A DNA stretch of 37,747 nucleotides from Syntrophaceae bacterium (GTDB taxonomy: Bacteria > Desulfobacterota > SM23-61). Below, one piece after another: positions 31,560 to 37,747 of the stretch; positions within the stretch are counted from its first letter, which is position 1, and each line of letters begins with the position of its first letter. Below the pieces are notes generated by a model. That model was not told the DNA's origin. It made no database searches and was given only the letters and a program-made list of their open reading frames with translations. The stretch lies in contig JACAEW010000279.1 of assembly GCA_013388675.1 (NCBI GenBank), forward strand, positions 1 through 37,747, read 5' to 3'. The translations under genes and the position numbers were made by a program.

Positions 31560-32840
31560 ATGGATCCCCTACCGCGTGTCTTTAAAATCAGACAAAAGAT
31601 CGCCTCACCCAGGCTGGCGGATGTGGAAAAAGAGATGAATGCCCAGCTCGACCGCTTCGGTCTGGCCGGGAAAGTCAAGCCCGGAGAGCGTATCGCCATC
31701 ACCGCCGGCAGCCGCGGAATTCGGGACAAAGCCAAAGTTCTGAAGGTCATCGTTACCCGCCTGAAAGCCCTGGGGGCCAAGCCCTTTATCGTCCCTTGCA
31801 TGGGGTCCCACGGCGGGGCCACGGCCGAAGGCCAGGTCAAGATGCTCCATCACCTGGGCATTACCGAAGAGTTTGTGGGCGCGCCGATCGTATCCTCCAT
31901 GGAAGTGAAAGAGATCGGACGCACCAGCTTCGGAACCCCCGTGCTCATCGACAAAAATATCTGCGAACAGGCCGATAAAATCATCGTCGTCAACCGGATC
32001 AAACCCCATACCGACTTCGACCACGAGGTCGAAAGCGGCATCAGCAAGATGATCATCATCGGCATGGGCAAGCACAAAGGCGCCCTCATGGCCCACCGCC
32101 TGACCATCAAGCACGGCTTTGCCACCATGTTCAAGGAGGTTCTGCCGATCATCCGCAAGGCGCTGCCCTTCTTCTTTGGCGTGGGCATCATCGAGAACCA
32201 ATACGACCAGACCGCTTCCCTCCACCTGTTGGAGCCGCAGAATTTTTACGAAGGGGAAAAGGCGCTGTTGAAAAAGGCCCGGGAGATCATGCCCCGCCTC
32301 CCCTTCAAGCAGATGGATGTCCTGGTGGTGGACGAGATCGGCAAAAATATCAGCGGCGCGGGCATGGACCCCAATGTGACCGGGCGGCTCTTTTTCATCG
32401 GCAGCCCGCCACTCAAGGAGCCCAAGATCACCCGCATCTTCGTCCGGGACCTCACCCCGGAGACGGAAGGAAACGCCATCGGCATCGGCTTTGCGGAGTA
32501 CACCACCACCCGGCTGGTGAAAAAAATCGACCCGGTCCCAACGGCGATCAACGCCATCACCGGCATGGGGCCGGAGTGCGGCCGAGTTCCCATCGCTTTC
32601 GACAAGGACCAGGACGCCCTCCAGTCGGCTTACGACAACTCCGGAGTCATCGACTCCAAGGACCTGCGCCTGGTCTGGATCAAAAACACCCTCGAGCTGG
32701 AATACCTCTGGGCCTCGGAACCCATGCTGCAGGAAGCCAAAGCCAATCCCAATCTTGAGGTCGTATCGGGCTTGCAGGAAATTCCCTTCGATAAAAACGG
32801 GAATATGGTCGTGGAATGGCCGCCCCGGTGGGCGGATTGA
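31560..32840 (+). CDS. LarA-like nickel-dependent racemase family protein (DUF2088)
   Basis: A 426-residue protein with the LarA N-terminal domain pattern: ERIAITAGSRGIRDKAKVLKVIV, IVPCMGSHGGATAEGQVKML, IVVNRIKPHTDFDHEVESGISKMIIIGMGKHKGA. The His motifs SHGG and KPHTDFD occupy positions that in LarA contact the nickel-pincer cofactor or substrate. LarA homologues isomerise various 2-hydroxy acids. No larBCE genes for the cofactor are visible here. AAAGGAGGAAG lies just upstream. The gene is monocistronic in this window. The actual substrate is unknown. Confidence 0.85.
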   Translation: MDPLPRVFKIRQKIASPRLADVEKEMNAQLDRFGLAGKVKPGERIAITAGSRGIRDKAKVLKVIVTRLKALGAKPFIVPCMGSHGGATAEGQVKMLHHLGITEEFVGAPIVSSMEVKEIGRTSFGTPVLIDKNICEQADKIIVVNRIKPHTDFDHEVESGISKMIIIGMGKHKGALMAHRLTIKHGFATMFKEVLPIIRKALPFFFGVGIIENQYDQTASLHLLEPQNFYEGEKALLKKAREIMPRLPFKQMDVLVVDEIGKNISGAGMDPNVTGRLFFIGSPPLKEPKITRIFVRDLTPETEGNAIGIGFAEYTTTRLVKKIDPVPTAINAITGMGPECGRVPIAFDKDQDALQSAYDNSGVIDSKDLRLVWIKNTLELEYLWASEPMLQEAKANPNLEVVSGLQEIPFDKNGNMVVEWPPRWAD

Positions 32841-32887
32841 TTTCCTTTTTGCCACAGAAAAAGCAGCAACAACCGAAGTGAATCATC

Positions 32888-32911
32888 GTAGGGGCGACCG
32901 GATGGTCGCCC
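32888..32911. repeat. GTAGGGGCGA-type palindrome, copy 6
   Basis: GTAGGGGCGACC and GGTCGCCC arms around a GGAT centre. The right arm lacks CTAC and ends in a pyrimidine run (CTTTCTTTTCTCC) that could help it terminate the LarA-like transcript. The surrounding 283-bp gap holds no gene. Confidence 0.75.
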
Positions 32912-33123
32912 TTTCTTTTCTCCCCTGTTTTGGGGCCTTGAAGGTTATTGGGAGATGGGGAATGCTGGAAGCGATCCTTTCGCAATGCTGACCGGGGTGA
33001 AGCAATTCAGAACGTAAGGAAAGACCCCACGGTGAGCGGTTGGAGGAAGCGAACCAAGTCGGAAACGTTCAATTTCCTTCGATTATTGAAAATACGGTTT
33101 CCAGAACAGAAACGAAAGGAAGG

Positions 33124-33777
33124 TTAAATTTCTCGCAGGCAGTTGCCGATTTCAAAGCGGTCGGCCAAGCAAAATTCGACTCTTTTCCCGGATGGAAAAG
33201 CCCTTCTGATTTCATCCATGACGAGGGGATTCGGCTCGGCCAGAGCGAGCTTGATCCCTTTCAAGTCGTTTTCCAGGACCACGATTTGATGCCTTTGGGC
33301 ATAGGCCTTCCCGATCGCTCTTTGGCAGGAGGCGGAAGGGGAAAATCCCCTGAGGGAAACGATCGCCATATTGAAGTGTTTGGAAAGGACCTCCATATAT
33401 CCATGGTAATTGGTAACCCCCATTTCGAGCAGTAAGGTCCCCATGGGTTTATGGATTGCCATTTTGGCAAATCGTCTTTGTCTCTCCAGCGCTTCCTGTA
33501 ATTGATCGGGGGTTATCATTTTCAGGTCCATAAAGATCTCCCCGATCGGTTTTCTTTTCTTGTAATCATCCAGGGCGTCATGGATCTTTTGTTGGGGGAC
33601 TCCCATCTCCAGCAAAATCTCCCCGATATATTTATAATTACCCTTCTCCTTTTTTTGCCGCTCCAAAGCCAGTTGAAGAACCCCTGAAGAAATAATATGT
33701 TTTTCGACAAGGATCTCGCCGAGTCTTTTCTCTGCTGGGGAATTAAAATTCGTTCCCATTGGCGAACCCGCAAACAT
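33124..33777 (-). CDS. stand-alone MshEN/GspE N-terminal-domain protein
   Basis: A 217-residue protein made of repeated helical hairpins of the GspE/PilB N-terminal (MshEN) type: RLGEILVEKHIISSGVLQLALERQKKEK, IGEILLEMGVPQQKIHDALDDYKK, IGEIFMDLKMITPDQLQEALERQ, and then an ExeE-like alpha/beta part (YMEVLSKHFNMAIVSLRGF, KAYAQRHQIVVLENDLKGIKLALAEP). MshEN domains bind cyclic di-GMP in several ATPases. Here the Walker ATPase domain is absent, so it is not an assembly motor. The start is uncertain: ATG 33777 or 33759, neither with a strong RBS. It lies 86 bp downstream of a DUF35 gene on the same strand. Confidence 0.75.
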   Translation of the reverse strand: MFAGSPMGTNFNSPAEKRLGEILVEKHIISSGVLQLALERQKKEKGNYKYIGEILLEMGVPQQKIHDALDDYKKRKPIGEIFMDLKMITPDQLQEALERQRRFAKMAIHKPMGTLLLEMGVTNYHGYMEVLSKHFNMAIVSLRGFSPSASCQRAIGKAYAQRHQIVVLENDLKGIKLALAEPNPLVMDEIRRAFPSGKRVEFCLADRFEIGNCLREI

Positions 33778-33863
33778 AAAATGGACTTTTGAAAATCAGA
33801 CCCTCCTTGAAATTCCATCCTTTCCTTTTCTTCATTTTTGAAGGCCGCTGCGAGAGAACTGTC

Positions 33864-34331
33864 TTAATCCGGAAGGATCCGGAAGTGTTTAATGTCCAGG
33901 AGGTGGCCCCGTCTTTTTTCCTCGAACACCGCCTCCACTCTCTGGCCGATTTTGATCTTCTTCCCGTCGGTCTCCTCCAGGAAATGAGGGAAGGTGCTGT
34001 CGGCGCCGTCAAACCGCACGTAGCCGTATCCGTAGGGAACGGGACGCTCCCTACCGGTGTCCGGGTCCACGAACGAAAACATTAACACCGTAAAGGCGGT
34101 AAGGGTGCCCCTTGGGGGTAATTCCACGAAAGCCGACATCTTTACGAAACACCTCCCGCAGACCCTCCGAGGAGGAACGAAAACCCTATTGCAGGAAGGG
34201 CACTTGATGCCCAGGATTTTCTTGTGATCCCGCAGCTCAGTCAAGAACTTGCTCCCATAGCGGCCTACAGACCAATTGAAAGGTTGGGCCTGGTCTCCGG
34301 AAGAGATTGTGAGATAGTCTTTCTTTTCCAT
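33864..34331 (-). CDS. DUF35 zinc-ribbon/OB-fold protein, partner of thiolase-like protein 1
   Basis: A 155-residue protein. Zinc-ribbon cysteines CPSCNRVFVPPRRVCGRC are at about residues 44-61, followed by an OB-fold (GTLTAFTVLMFSF, GYGYVRFDGADSTFPHFL, IGQRVEAVFEEKRRG). DUF35 proteins form complexes with thiolase-fold enzymes and bind acyl-CoA. It starts 53 bp after the thiolase-like gene upstream, with GGAGAGAATTCC before the start. The N-terminal ~40 residues (SVGRYGSKFLTELRDHKKILG) are nearly the same as in the second DUF35 gene at 37296, suggesting duplication. Confidence 0.9.
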   Translation of the reverse strand: MEKKDYLTISSGDQAQPFNWSVGRYGSKFLTELRDHKKILGIKCPSCNRVFVPPRRVCGRCFVKMSAFVELPPRGTLTAFTVLMFSFVDPDTGRERPVPYGYGYVRFDGADSTFPHFLEETDGKKIKIGQRVEAVFEEKRRGHLLDIKHFRILPD

Positions 34332-34353
34332 GGAATTCTCTCCTTCGCATTCA

Positions 34354-34380
34354 GTAGGGGCGATTCATGATTCGTCCCTA
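34354..34380. repeat. GTAGGGGCGA-type palindrome, copy 7
   Basis: GTAGGGGCGATTCATGATTCG with a degenerate right arm GTCCCTA. Lies between thiolase-like gene 1 and its DUF35 partner. Confidence 0.8.
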
Positions 34381-34384
34381 AGCG

Positions 34385-35542
34385 CTATCTTTTCTCTTTT
34401 CCTAAAATCATGATATCCGACCAAAAACAGCCGCCGAAGCCGGTGGCCAGGGCGACTTTCACGTCCGGAACCTGGTGTTCGGCCGCTTTGCCCTGGATTT
34501 GCATGGCCGCCTCGGATACGCGGATCAGTCCCGTCGCTCCGATGGGATTGCAGGAAATGACTCCTCCCGAGGGATTGATGGGCAGTTCACCCCCCATGTC
34601 GGTCACCCCGTCCCATAAAAGGCGGGGCGCCTGCCCTTTCTCACAGAGTCCCAGGGATTCAATCCAGCTCAAGCCGGCAAAAGAGTAAGGAAGATACAGC
34701 TCCATCACGTCGATCTCCTTCAAGGGTTCCCGGATGCCAAGCTTCCGGTACACCTCCCGGGAGGCCGATTCCAGGGTCTTGAGGCCGACGATGGGCTCCC
34801 AGTCTCCGATGTAAACATAGTTGTGCCGGGTTGCCGTGGCCCATACCCAGGCCGGTTTATCGGTTATTTTCTCCGCTTTCCCCTCGGCGGCAAAAATGAC
34901 GGCGCAGGCCCCATCCGTCCTGGGGCACATATCGAGGAGTTTAATGGGATAAGAAAGCATGGGGGAATTCATTACGTCTTCGACGGTAATCTCCCCCCGA
35001 AGGTGGGCATGGGGGTTCTTGGTGGCATGCCTTCGGTCCCGGACTGAAACGCGGGCCGCATCCTTCTCCGTAATCCCGTATTGATGCATATAAACCGAGG
35101 CCTCGACCGCCAGCCCGGCCACCGCTCCGGCGAAGGCGGGGCGGTCCCAGATGGGATCGAAGGCGGTGATGATAGCCCCTGTGGTGTCCGACTCGGAATT
35201 CTTTTCCCAGCCGATGGCCAACACCGTATCGAAAAGCCCCGAGGCGGCGGTGTAATAGCCGGCCATGGCTACCGTCGTTCCGGTGGTCCCCCCGGTGGTT
35301 ACTTTAAAAATGGGCTTCATGTAGGCGCCCGACCCATCCACGGACCAGGTATCCACGTAGTTGATCCCCTCAAAATGGTCCATGTTTCCGATGATGACCG
35401 CGTCGATATTTTTACGGGTGAGCTGAGCGTCTTCCAAGGCTCGGGTGACGGCCTCATGGATCAACTCCATGCCGTTCACATCCAGGCGAGAACTCTTGTG
35501 AAAAGTCTGTCCGGACCCGACGATAGCAACTCGCTTGCCCAT
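34385..35542 (-). CDS. thiolase-like protein 1 (Ltp2/acetyl-CoA acetyltransferase-like), nucleophilic Cys missing
   Basis: A 385-residue SCP-x/Ltp2-type thiolase-fold protein starting MGKRVAIVGSGQT; GGGAGGA lies 5 bases upstream. Where biosynthetic and degradative thiolases have the acyl-accepting Cys (in a CxTG-like block), this protein reads VTTGGTTGTT. The later HP motif is CNPIGATG. Such proteins, paired with DUF35, include aldolases (Ltp2 type) that cleave beta-hydroxyacyl-CoA, and other non-thiolytic enzymes. Conserved late motifs are MELYLPYSFAGLSWIESLGLCEKG and GGELPINPSGG. The downstream DUF35 gene is its likely partner. A CoA substrate is expected; its identity is unknown. Confidence 0.85.
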   Translation of the reverse strand: MGKRVAIVGSGQTFHKSSRLDVNGMELIHEAVTRALEDAQLTRKNIDAVIIGNMDHFEGINYVDTWSVDGSGAYMKPIFKVTTGGTTGTTVAMAGYYTAASGLFDTVLAIGWEKNSESDTTGAIITAFDPIWDRPAFAGAVAGLAVEASVYMHQYGITEKDAARVSVRDRRHATKNPHAHLRGEITVEDVMNSPMLSYPIKLLDMCPRTDGACAVIFAAEGKAEKITDKPAWVWATATRHNYVYIGDWEPIVGLKTLESASREVYRKLGIREPLKEIDVMELYLPYSFAGLSWIESLGLCEKGQAPRLLWDGVTDMGGELPINPSGGVISCNPIGATGLIRVSEAAMQIQGKAAEHQVPDVKVALATGFGGCFWSDIMILGKEKR

Positions 35543-35662
35543 AAGTCCTCCCACAAAGTGCCTAAAATGCCTTAAGTGAGCTAAAGTGCCTTAAGTTAAA
35601 AAAAATGTCCCGAGCCGTAAATGCTTAGCAATTTGAAAAGGCTTCCCCTGAAATCCCTGCCG

Positions 35663-35688
35663 CCCTCCCTTTTTCAAAGGGAGGAGAG
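35663..35688. repeat. CCCTCCCTTTTTCAAAGGGAGG element
   Basis: Perfect stem CCTCCCTTT/AAAGGGAGG at its core (35664-35684). Confidence 0.75.
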
Positions 35689-35724
35689 CTTTTTTGATTG
35701 ATTCCGCTCTATAAAAGCGAATTT

Positions 35725-35754
35725 CCCCCTTTGAAAAAGGGGCGGCAAGGGGGA
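35725..35754. repeat. CCCCCTTTGAAAAAGGGG element
   Basis: Full copy, 37 bases from the previous element and in opposite orientation. Confidence 0.8.
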
Positions 35755-35827
35755 TTTTGGGGTTTCCTGACAAATTTTCAACTCGCTTTTCGGTTGGCTA
35801 AAAAGATACCCCGAGCCTTCATATTTT

Positions 35828-35862
35828 ATTCCGCAACCCGAAATCTCCATTCCGCATTCGGA
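35828..35862. repeat. heptad array, unit ATTCCGC x5
   Basis: Five 7-base units; the first and fourth are identical. Confidence 0.75.
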
Positions 35863-35918
35863 TCCCTGGTCAAAGAAAGATTCATGTTTAAAAATCAACG
35901 AGCCTGCAACATGTCGAC

Positions 35919-37058
35919 CTATTTGCCAAGCACAATAACACAATGACTCTGCCCGCAGGGGCCGTTAATCCCCTGGGCGACGGCCGTTTTTGCTCCTTCC
36001 ACTTGCCGGGCCCCCGCCTCCCCCCTAAGCTGGAGGACGCACTCGGCAACCCGGGCAAGCCCGGCGACCAACACCGGATGGGCAGAAAGGACGCCACCCG
36101 AGGGATTGATTGGAAGTTCCCCTCCCATTGCGCTTTTTCCGCCGGCGATGAACTTTCCCCCCTTCCCTCTTGCGCAGAAGCCAAGTCCCTCGCTCCAGAG
36201 AAGTTCCATGTAGCTGAAGGCGTCATAGACCTCCGCCACGTCGATTTCCCCGAGGGGATTCGTGATTCCCGCCATGCCATAGGCCCTCTTGGCCGCAGCC
36301 TCCAGGGAAGGGCAATCGGCCAGGTCCCGGTCTCCGAGGAAATAGGCATCGGCACAGTGTCCGATCCCCCTAATCCACACCGGTTTCCGGGCAATTTTTT
36401 TGGCTCTTTCCTCATTCGCCAGGATGACTGCCGCGGCCCCATCGGAAATCGGCGAGGCATCCAGGAGCTTGATGGGATCAGCGAGCATGCGGGAAGCCAG
36501 AACGTCTTCCACCGTAATGTCCATGGCAAGCTGGGCGTAGGGATTGTTTTTGGCATTCCCGTGGTTTTTCACCGAGACCCGGGCGCACTGTTCCTCGCTG
36601 ATCCCATACTTTTTCAGGTAGGCCCTGGCTTGCAGCGCGGAAGAGGTGATCGCATCCAGGCCGAGGGCCCGTTGATAGATCGGATCGAACATGCCGTTGG
36701 TGATGAGGCTGGGGATGCTTTCCGACCCTTTGCAATGGGCCACGACCAGGGTTGTGCCGAAGGAACCGGAAAGGATGCGCATCATCCCGTACAGGACCCC
36801 GAAGGTTCCGTCCCCCTCCACGGTGGAAACATTTTTTTCGTAGGCCCCGCAGGCATCCATGACCGCCATGCTGGAGATGGTCCGGCCGTCCCAGAAGTCG
36901 TTGGAAACGGTGACCACATTGTCAATGTCCTGGATGGTCATTTGAGCGTCCCCTAAAGCCCGGGTGGTCGCCTCGAAGACCATGTCGGCAAAGGTGTCCC
37001 CCTTTTTGCGACGCTCGTATTTGGTCTGACCCACCCCAACAATTGCCACCTGCTCCAT
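35919..37058 (-). CDS. thiolase-like protein 2 (Ltp2-like), nucleophilic Cys missing
   Basis: A 379-residue homologue of thiolase-like protein 1. The ATG at 37058 is chosen (MEQVAIVGVGQTKYE) because GGAGG precedes it; the longer frame upstream reads through a G-rich repeat. The nucleophile region is VEGDGTFGVLYG, again without Cys, while the C-terminal His motif is kept (SAHPVLVAG), unlike paralog 1. EVYDAFSYMELLWSEGLGFCARGKGG is the Ltp2-like block with conserved Tyr and Cys. It is preceded by a DUF35 gene on the same strand (237-bp gap with repeats). It is probably the catalytic subunit of a second Ltp2-DUF35-type complex. Confidence 0.85.
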   Translation of the reverse strand: MEQVAIVGVGQTKYERRKKGDTFADMVFEATTRALGDAQMTIQDIDNVVTVSNDFWDGRTISSMAVMDACGAYEKNVSTVEGDGTFGVLYGMMRILSGSFGTTLVVAHCKGSESIPSLITNGMFDPIYQRALGLDAITSSALQARAYLKKYGISEEQCARVSVKNHGNAKNNPYAQLAMDITVEDVLASRMLADPIKLLDASPISDGAAAVILANEERAKKIARKPVWIRGIGHCADAYFLGDRDLADCPSLEAAAKRAYGMAGITNPLGEIDVAEVYDAFSYMELLWSEGLGFCARGKGGKFIAGGKSAMGGELPINPSGGVLSAHPVLVAGLARVAECVLQLRGEAGARQVEGAKTAVAQGINGPCGQSHCVIVLGK

Positions 37059-37146
37059 TGTTTCCTCCATCCCAATTGACGCGGGTTCAAACTTGATGAT
37101 CTCGTAAAAAGTCAAAAAAGCCCCCTCTCCCTCGACGGGAGAAAGT

Positions 37147-37241
37147 GTGGGTGGGGGTGAGGGTGAAAGTTGAAGATTTTCAAAGGTTTCTATCCCCCTC
37201 CCCTTCATCCCCTCCTACCGGGGGAGGGGAAATTTTACTTC
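37147..37241. repeat. ~90-bp G-rich repeat, copy B
   Basis: Second copy of the 27221-27312 repeat. It lies between thiolase-like gene 2 and the upstream DUF35 gene. Confidence 0.65.
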
Positions 37242-37261
37242 TTACGAGATCATCAAATCTG

Positions 37262-37289
37262 TTTCGGATTTCTATATTCGAATTTCGGA
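37262..37289. repeat. heptad array, unit TTTCGGA x4
   Basis: Four 7-base units just downstream of the DUF35 stop. Confidence 0.75.
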
Positions 37290-37295
37290 TTTATC

Positions 37296-37733
37296 CTAGA
37301 GCGGCTGGAAATAGGCGATATCTAGAATGTTCCCCGTCCTCCTCTCCTTGAACACCGCCTTGACCCTCATCCCGACTTTCCAGCCCGCCGGATCCGTTCC
37401 GCAGAGAAGGTGGGCCATTCCCGTGTCCGCCCCATCCAGCCGAATGATGCCGTACCCGAAGGGCGGTTTTAAGGGCTGGATTGGAGTTGAGTACCGGACC
37501 ACGGTGAAGGTTTCGACGGTCCCCCCATCGCCCACCTCTACCCATTCCTCCGTTTGTTGGGAGCACTTTCCGCAGACCTTCCGCGCCGGAACCAGGACCT
37601 TTCGGCACTCCGGGCAACGTTTTCCGAAGATCCTTTTGTTGTCCCGAAGTTCCTTGAAAAACCTGGAGCCTACTTCACCCACGGACCAGGTATAGGGGAC
37701 CTTGATCCTGCCCTGGTAAACCAGCTCTTCCAC
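37296..37733 (-). CDS. DUF35 zinc-ribbon/OB-fold protein 2, possibly partial at the right edge
   Basis: 145 residues from a GTG at 37733. The zinc ribbon is CPECRKVLVPARKVCGKC, followed by the OB-fold (GGTVETFTVVRYST, GYGIIRLDGADTGMAHLLCG, VGMRVKAVFKERRTGNILDIAYF). It is closely similar to the DUF35 gene at 33864, including the TWSVGEVGSRFFKELRDNKRIFG lead-in. The reading frame stays open to the window edge (…WTEP before the GTG) and there is no clear RBS, so the true start may lie beyond 37747. It is the probable partner of thiolase-like protein 2. Confidence 0.85.
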   Translation of the reverse strand: MEELVYQGRIKVPYTWSVGEVGSRFFKELRDNKRIFGKRCPECRKVLVPARKVCGKCSQQTEEWVEVGDGGTVETFTVVRYSTPIQPLKPPFGYGIIRLDGADTGMAHLLCGTDPAGWKVGMRVKAVFKERRTGNILDIAYFQPL

Positions 37734-37747
37734 AGGTTCTGTCCATT

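Larger units (their letters stand above)
35543..35918. other. repeat-filled gap between thiolase-like genes
   Basis: No gene. It holds a TAAAGTGCCTTAAGT-type tandem near 35560-35600, two CCCCTTT/AAAGGGG elements and a heptad array. The gap may mark the junction of a duplication. Confidence 0.65.

Noticed and set aside
31605-32855. 416-residue minus-strand open frame
   Set aside because: Antisense to the LarA-like gene; composition typical of a reverse-frame artefact.
35663-35690. plus-strand intrinsic terminator
   Set aside because: A stem followed by T residues is present, but no plus-strand gene precedes it, and the same element class recurs in non-terminator positions.

Overview
The window looks like a chromosomal segment of an anaerobic, GC-rich bacterium, most likely a Desulfobacterota/'Deltaproteobacteria'-type organism. 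That placement is inference from gene content: an arsenosugar-type radical SAM protein, a methyltetrahydrofolate methyltransferase, a large molybdopterin/FAD fusion enzyme, several QueG-like iron-sulfur proteins, thiolase-like/DUF35 pairs, and two genes that appear to read an in-frame TGA as selenocysteine. No phage, transposase, CRISPR array or rRNA is visible. One tRNA-Gln is present.

Layout, left to right. (i) 0.2-1.7 kb: an AhpD-like protein and an ArsS radical SAM gene whose apparent stop is probably a Sec codon. (ii) 1.9-7.0 kb, minus strand: a Dpp/Opp-type ABC import operon (binding protein, two permeases) ending in a YtcJ-type amidohydrolase, with no ATPase genes. (iii) 7.1-8.7 kb: an alpha/beta hydrolase, a decayed HigBA-like toxin-antitoxin locus, and tRNA-Gln(CTG) with its terminator. 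(iv) 8.8-13.9 kb: a MarR regulator behind a perfect palindromic operator, followed by three QueG-like 4Fe-4S proteins interleaved with a ferredoxin-nitroreductase fusion and a second nitroreductase. This is a possible undescribed redox system. (v) 14.1-15.3 kb: a PLP trans-sulfuration enzyme. (vi) 15.4-16.9 kb: a MerR-HtpX operon with a MerR-style operator in the promoter spacer. (vii) 17.0-20.2 kb: a consensus promoter driving a C-GCAxxG-C-C selenoprotein, an endonuclease Q homologue and a radical SAM protein, followed by a YjbQ-family gene. (viii) 21.1-26.5 kb, minus strand: a corrinoid methyltransferase, an SCP2-like protein and a 1182-residue enzyme in which a GltD-like FAD/NAD(P)H module appears to be inserted inside the iron-sulfur domain of a molybdopterin oxidoreductase. 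(ix) 27.4-32.8 kb, plus strand: alpha-glucan phosphorylase, ApbE and a LarA-like (DUF2088) protein. (x) 33.1 kb to the end, minus strand: a free-standing MshEN-type protein and two thiolase-like/DUF35 pairs that lack the thiolase nucleophilic cysteine.

The intergenic space is unusual. It carries many short tandem arrays with a strict 7-bp period but different consensus units, a family of GTAGGGGCGA...TCGCCCCTAC palindromes, and a family of CCCCCTTTGAAAAAGGGGG elements. Some of these run into coding ends (radical SAM C-terminus, ApbE N-terminus), so several gene boundaries are uncertain. All functional assignments come from reading motifs by eye; no database search was run.
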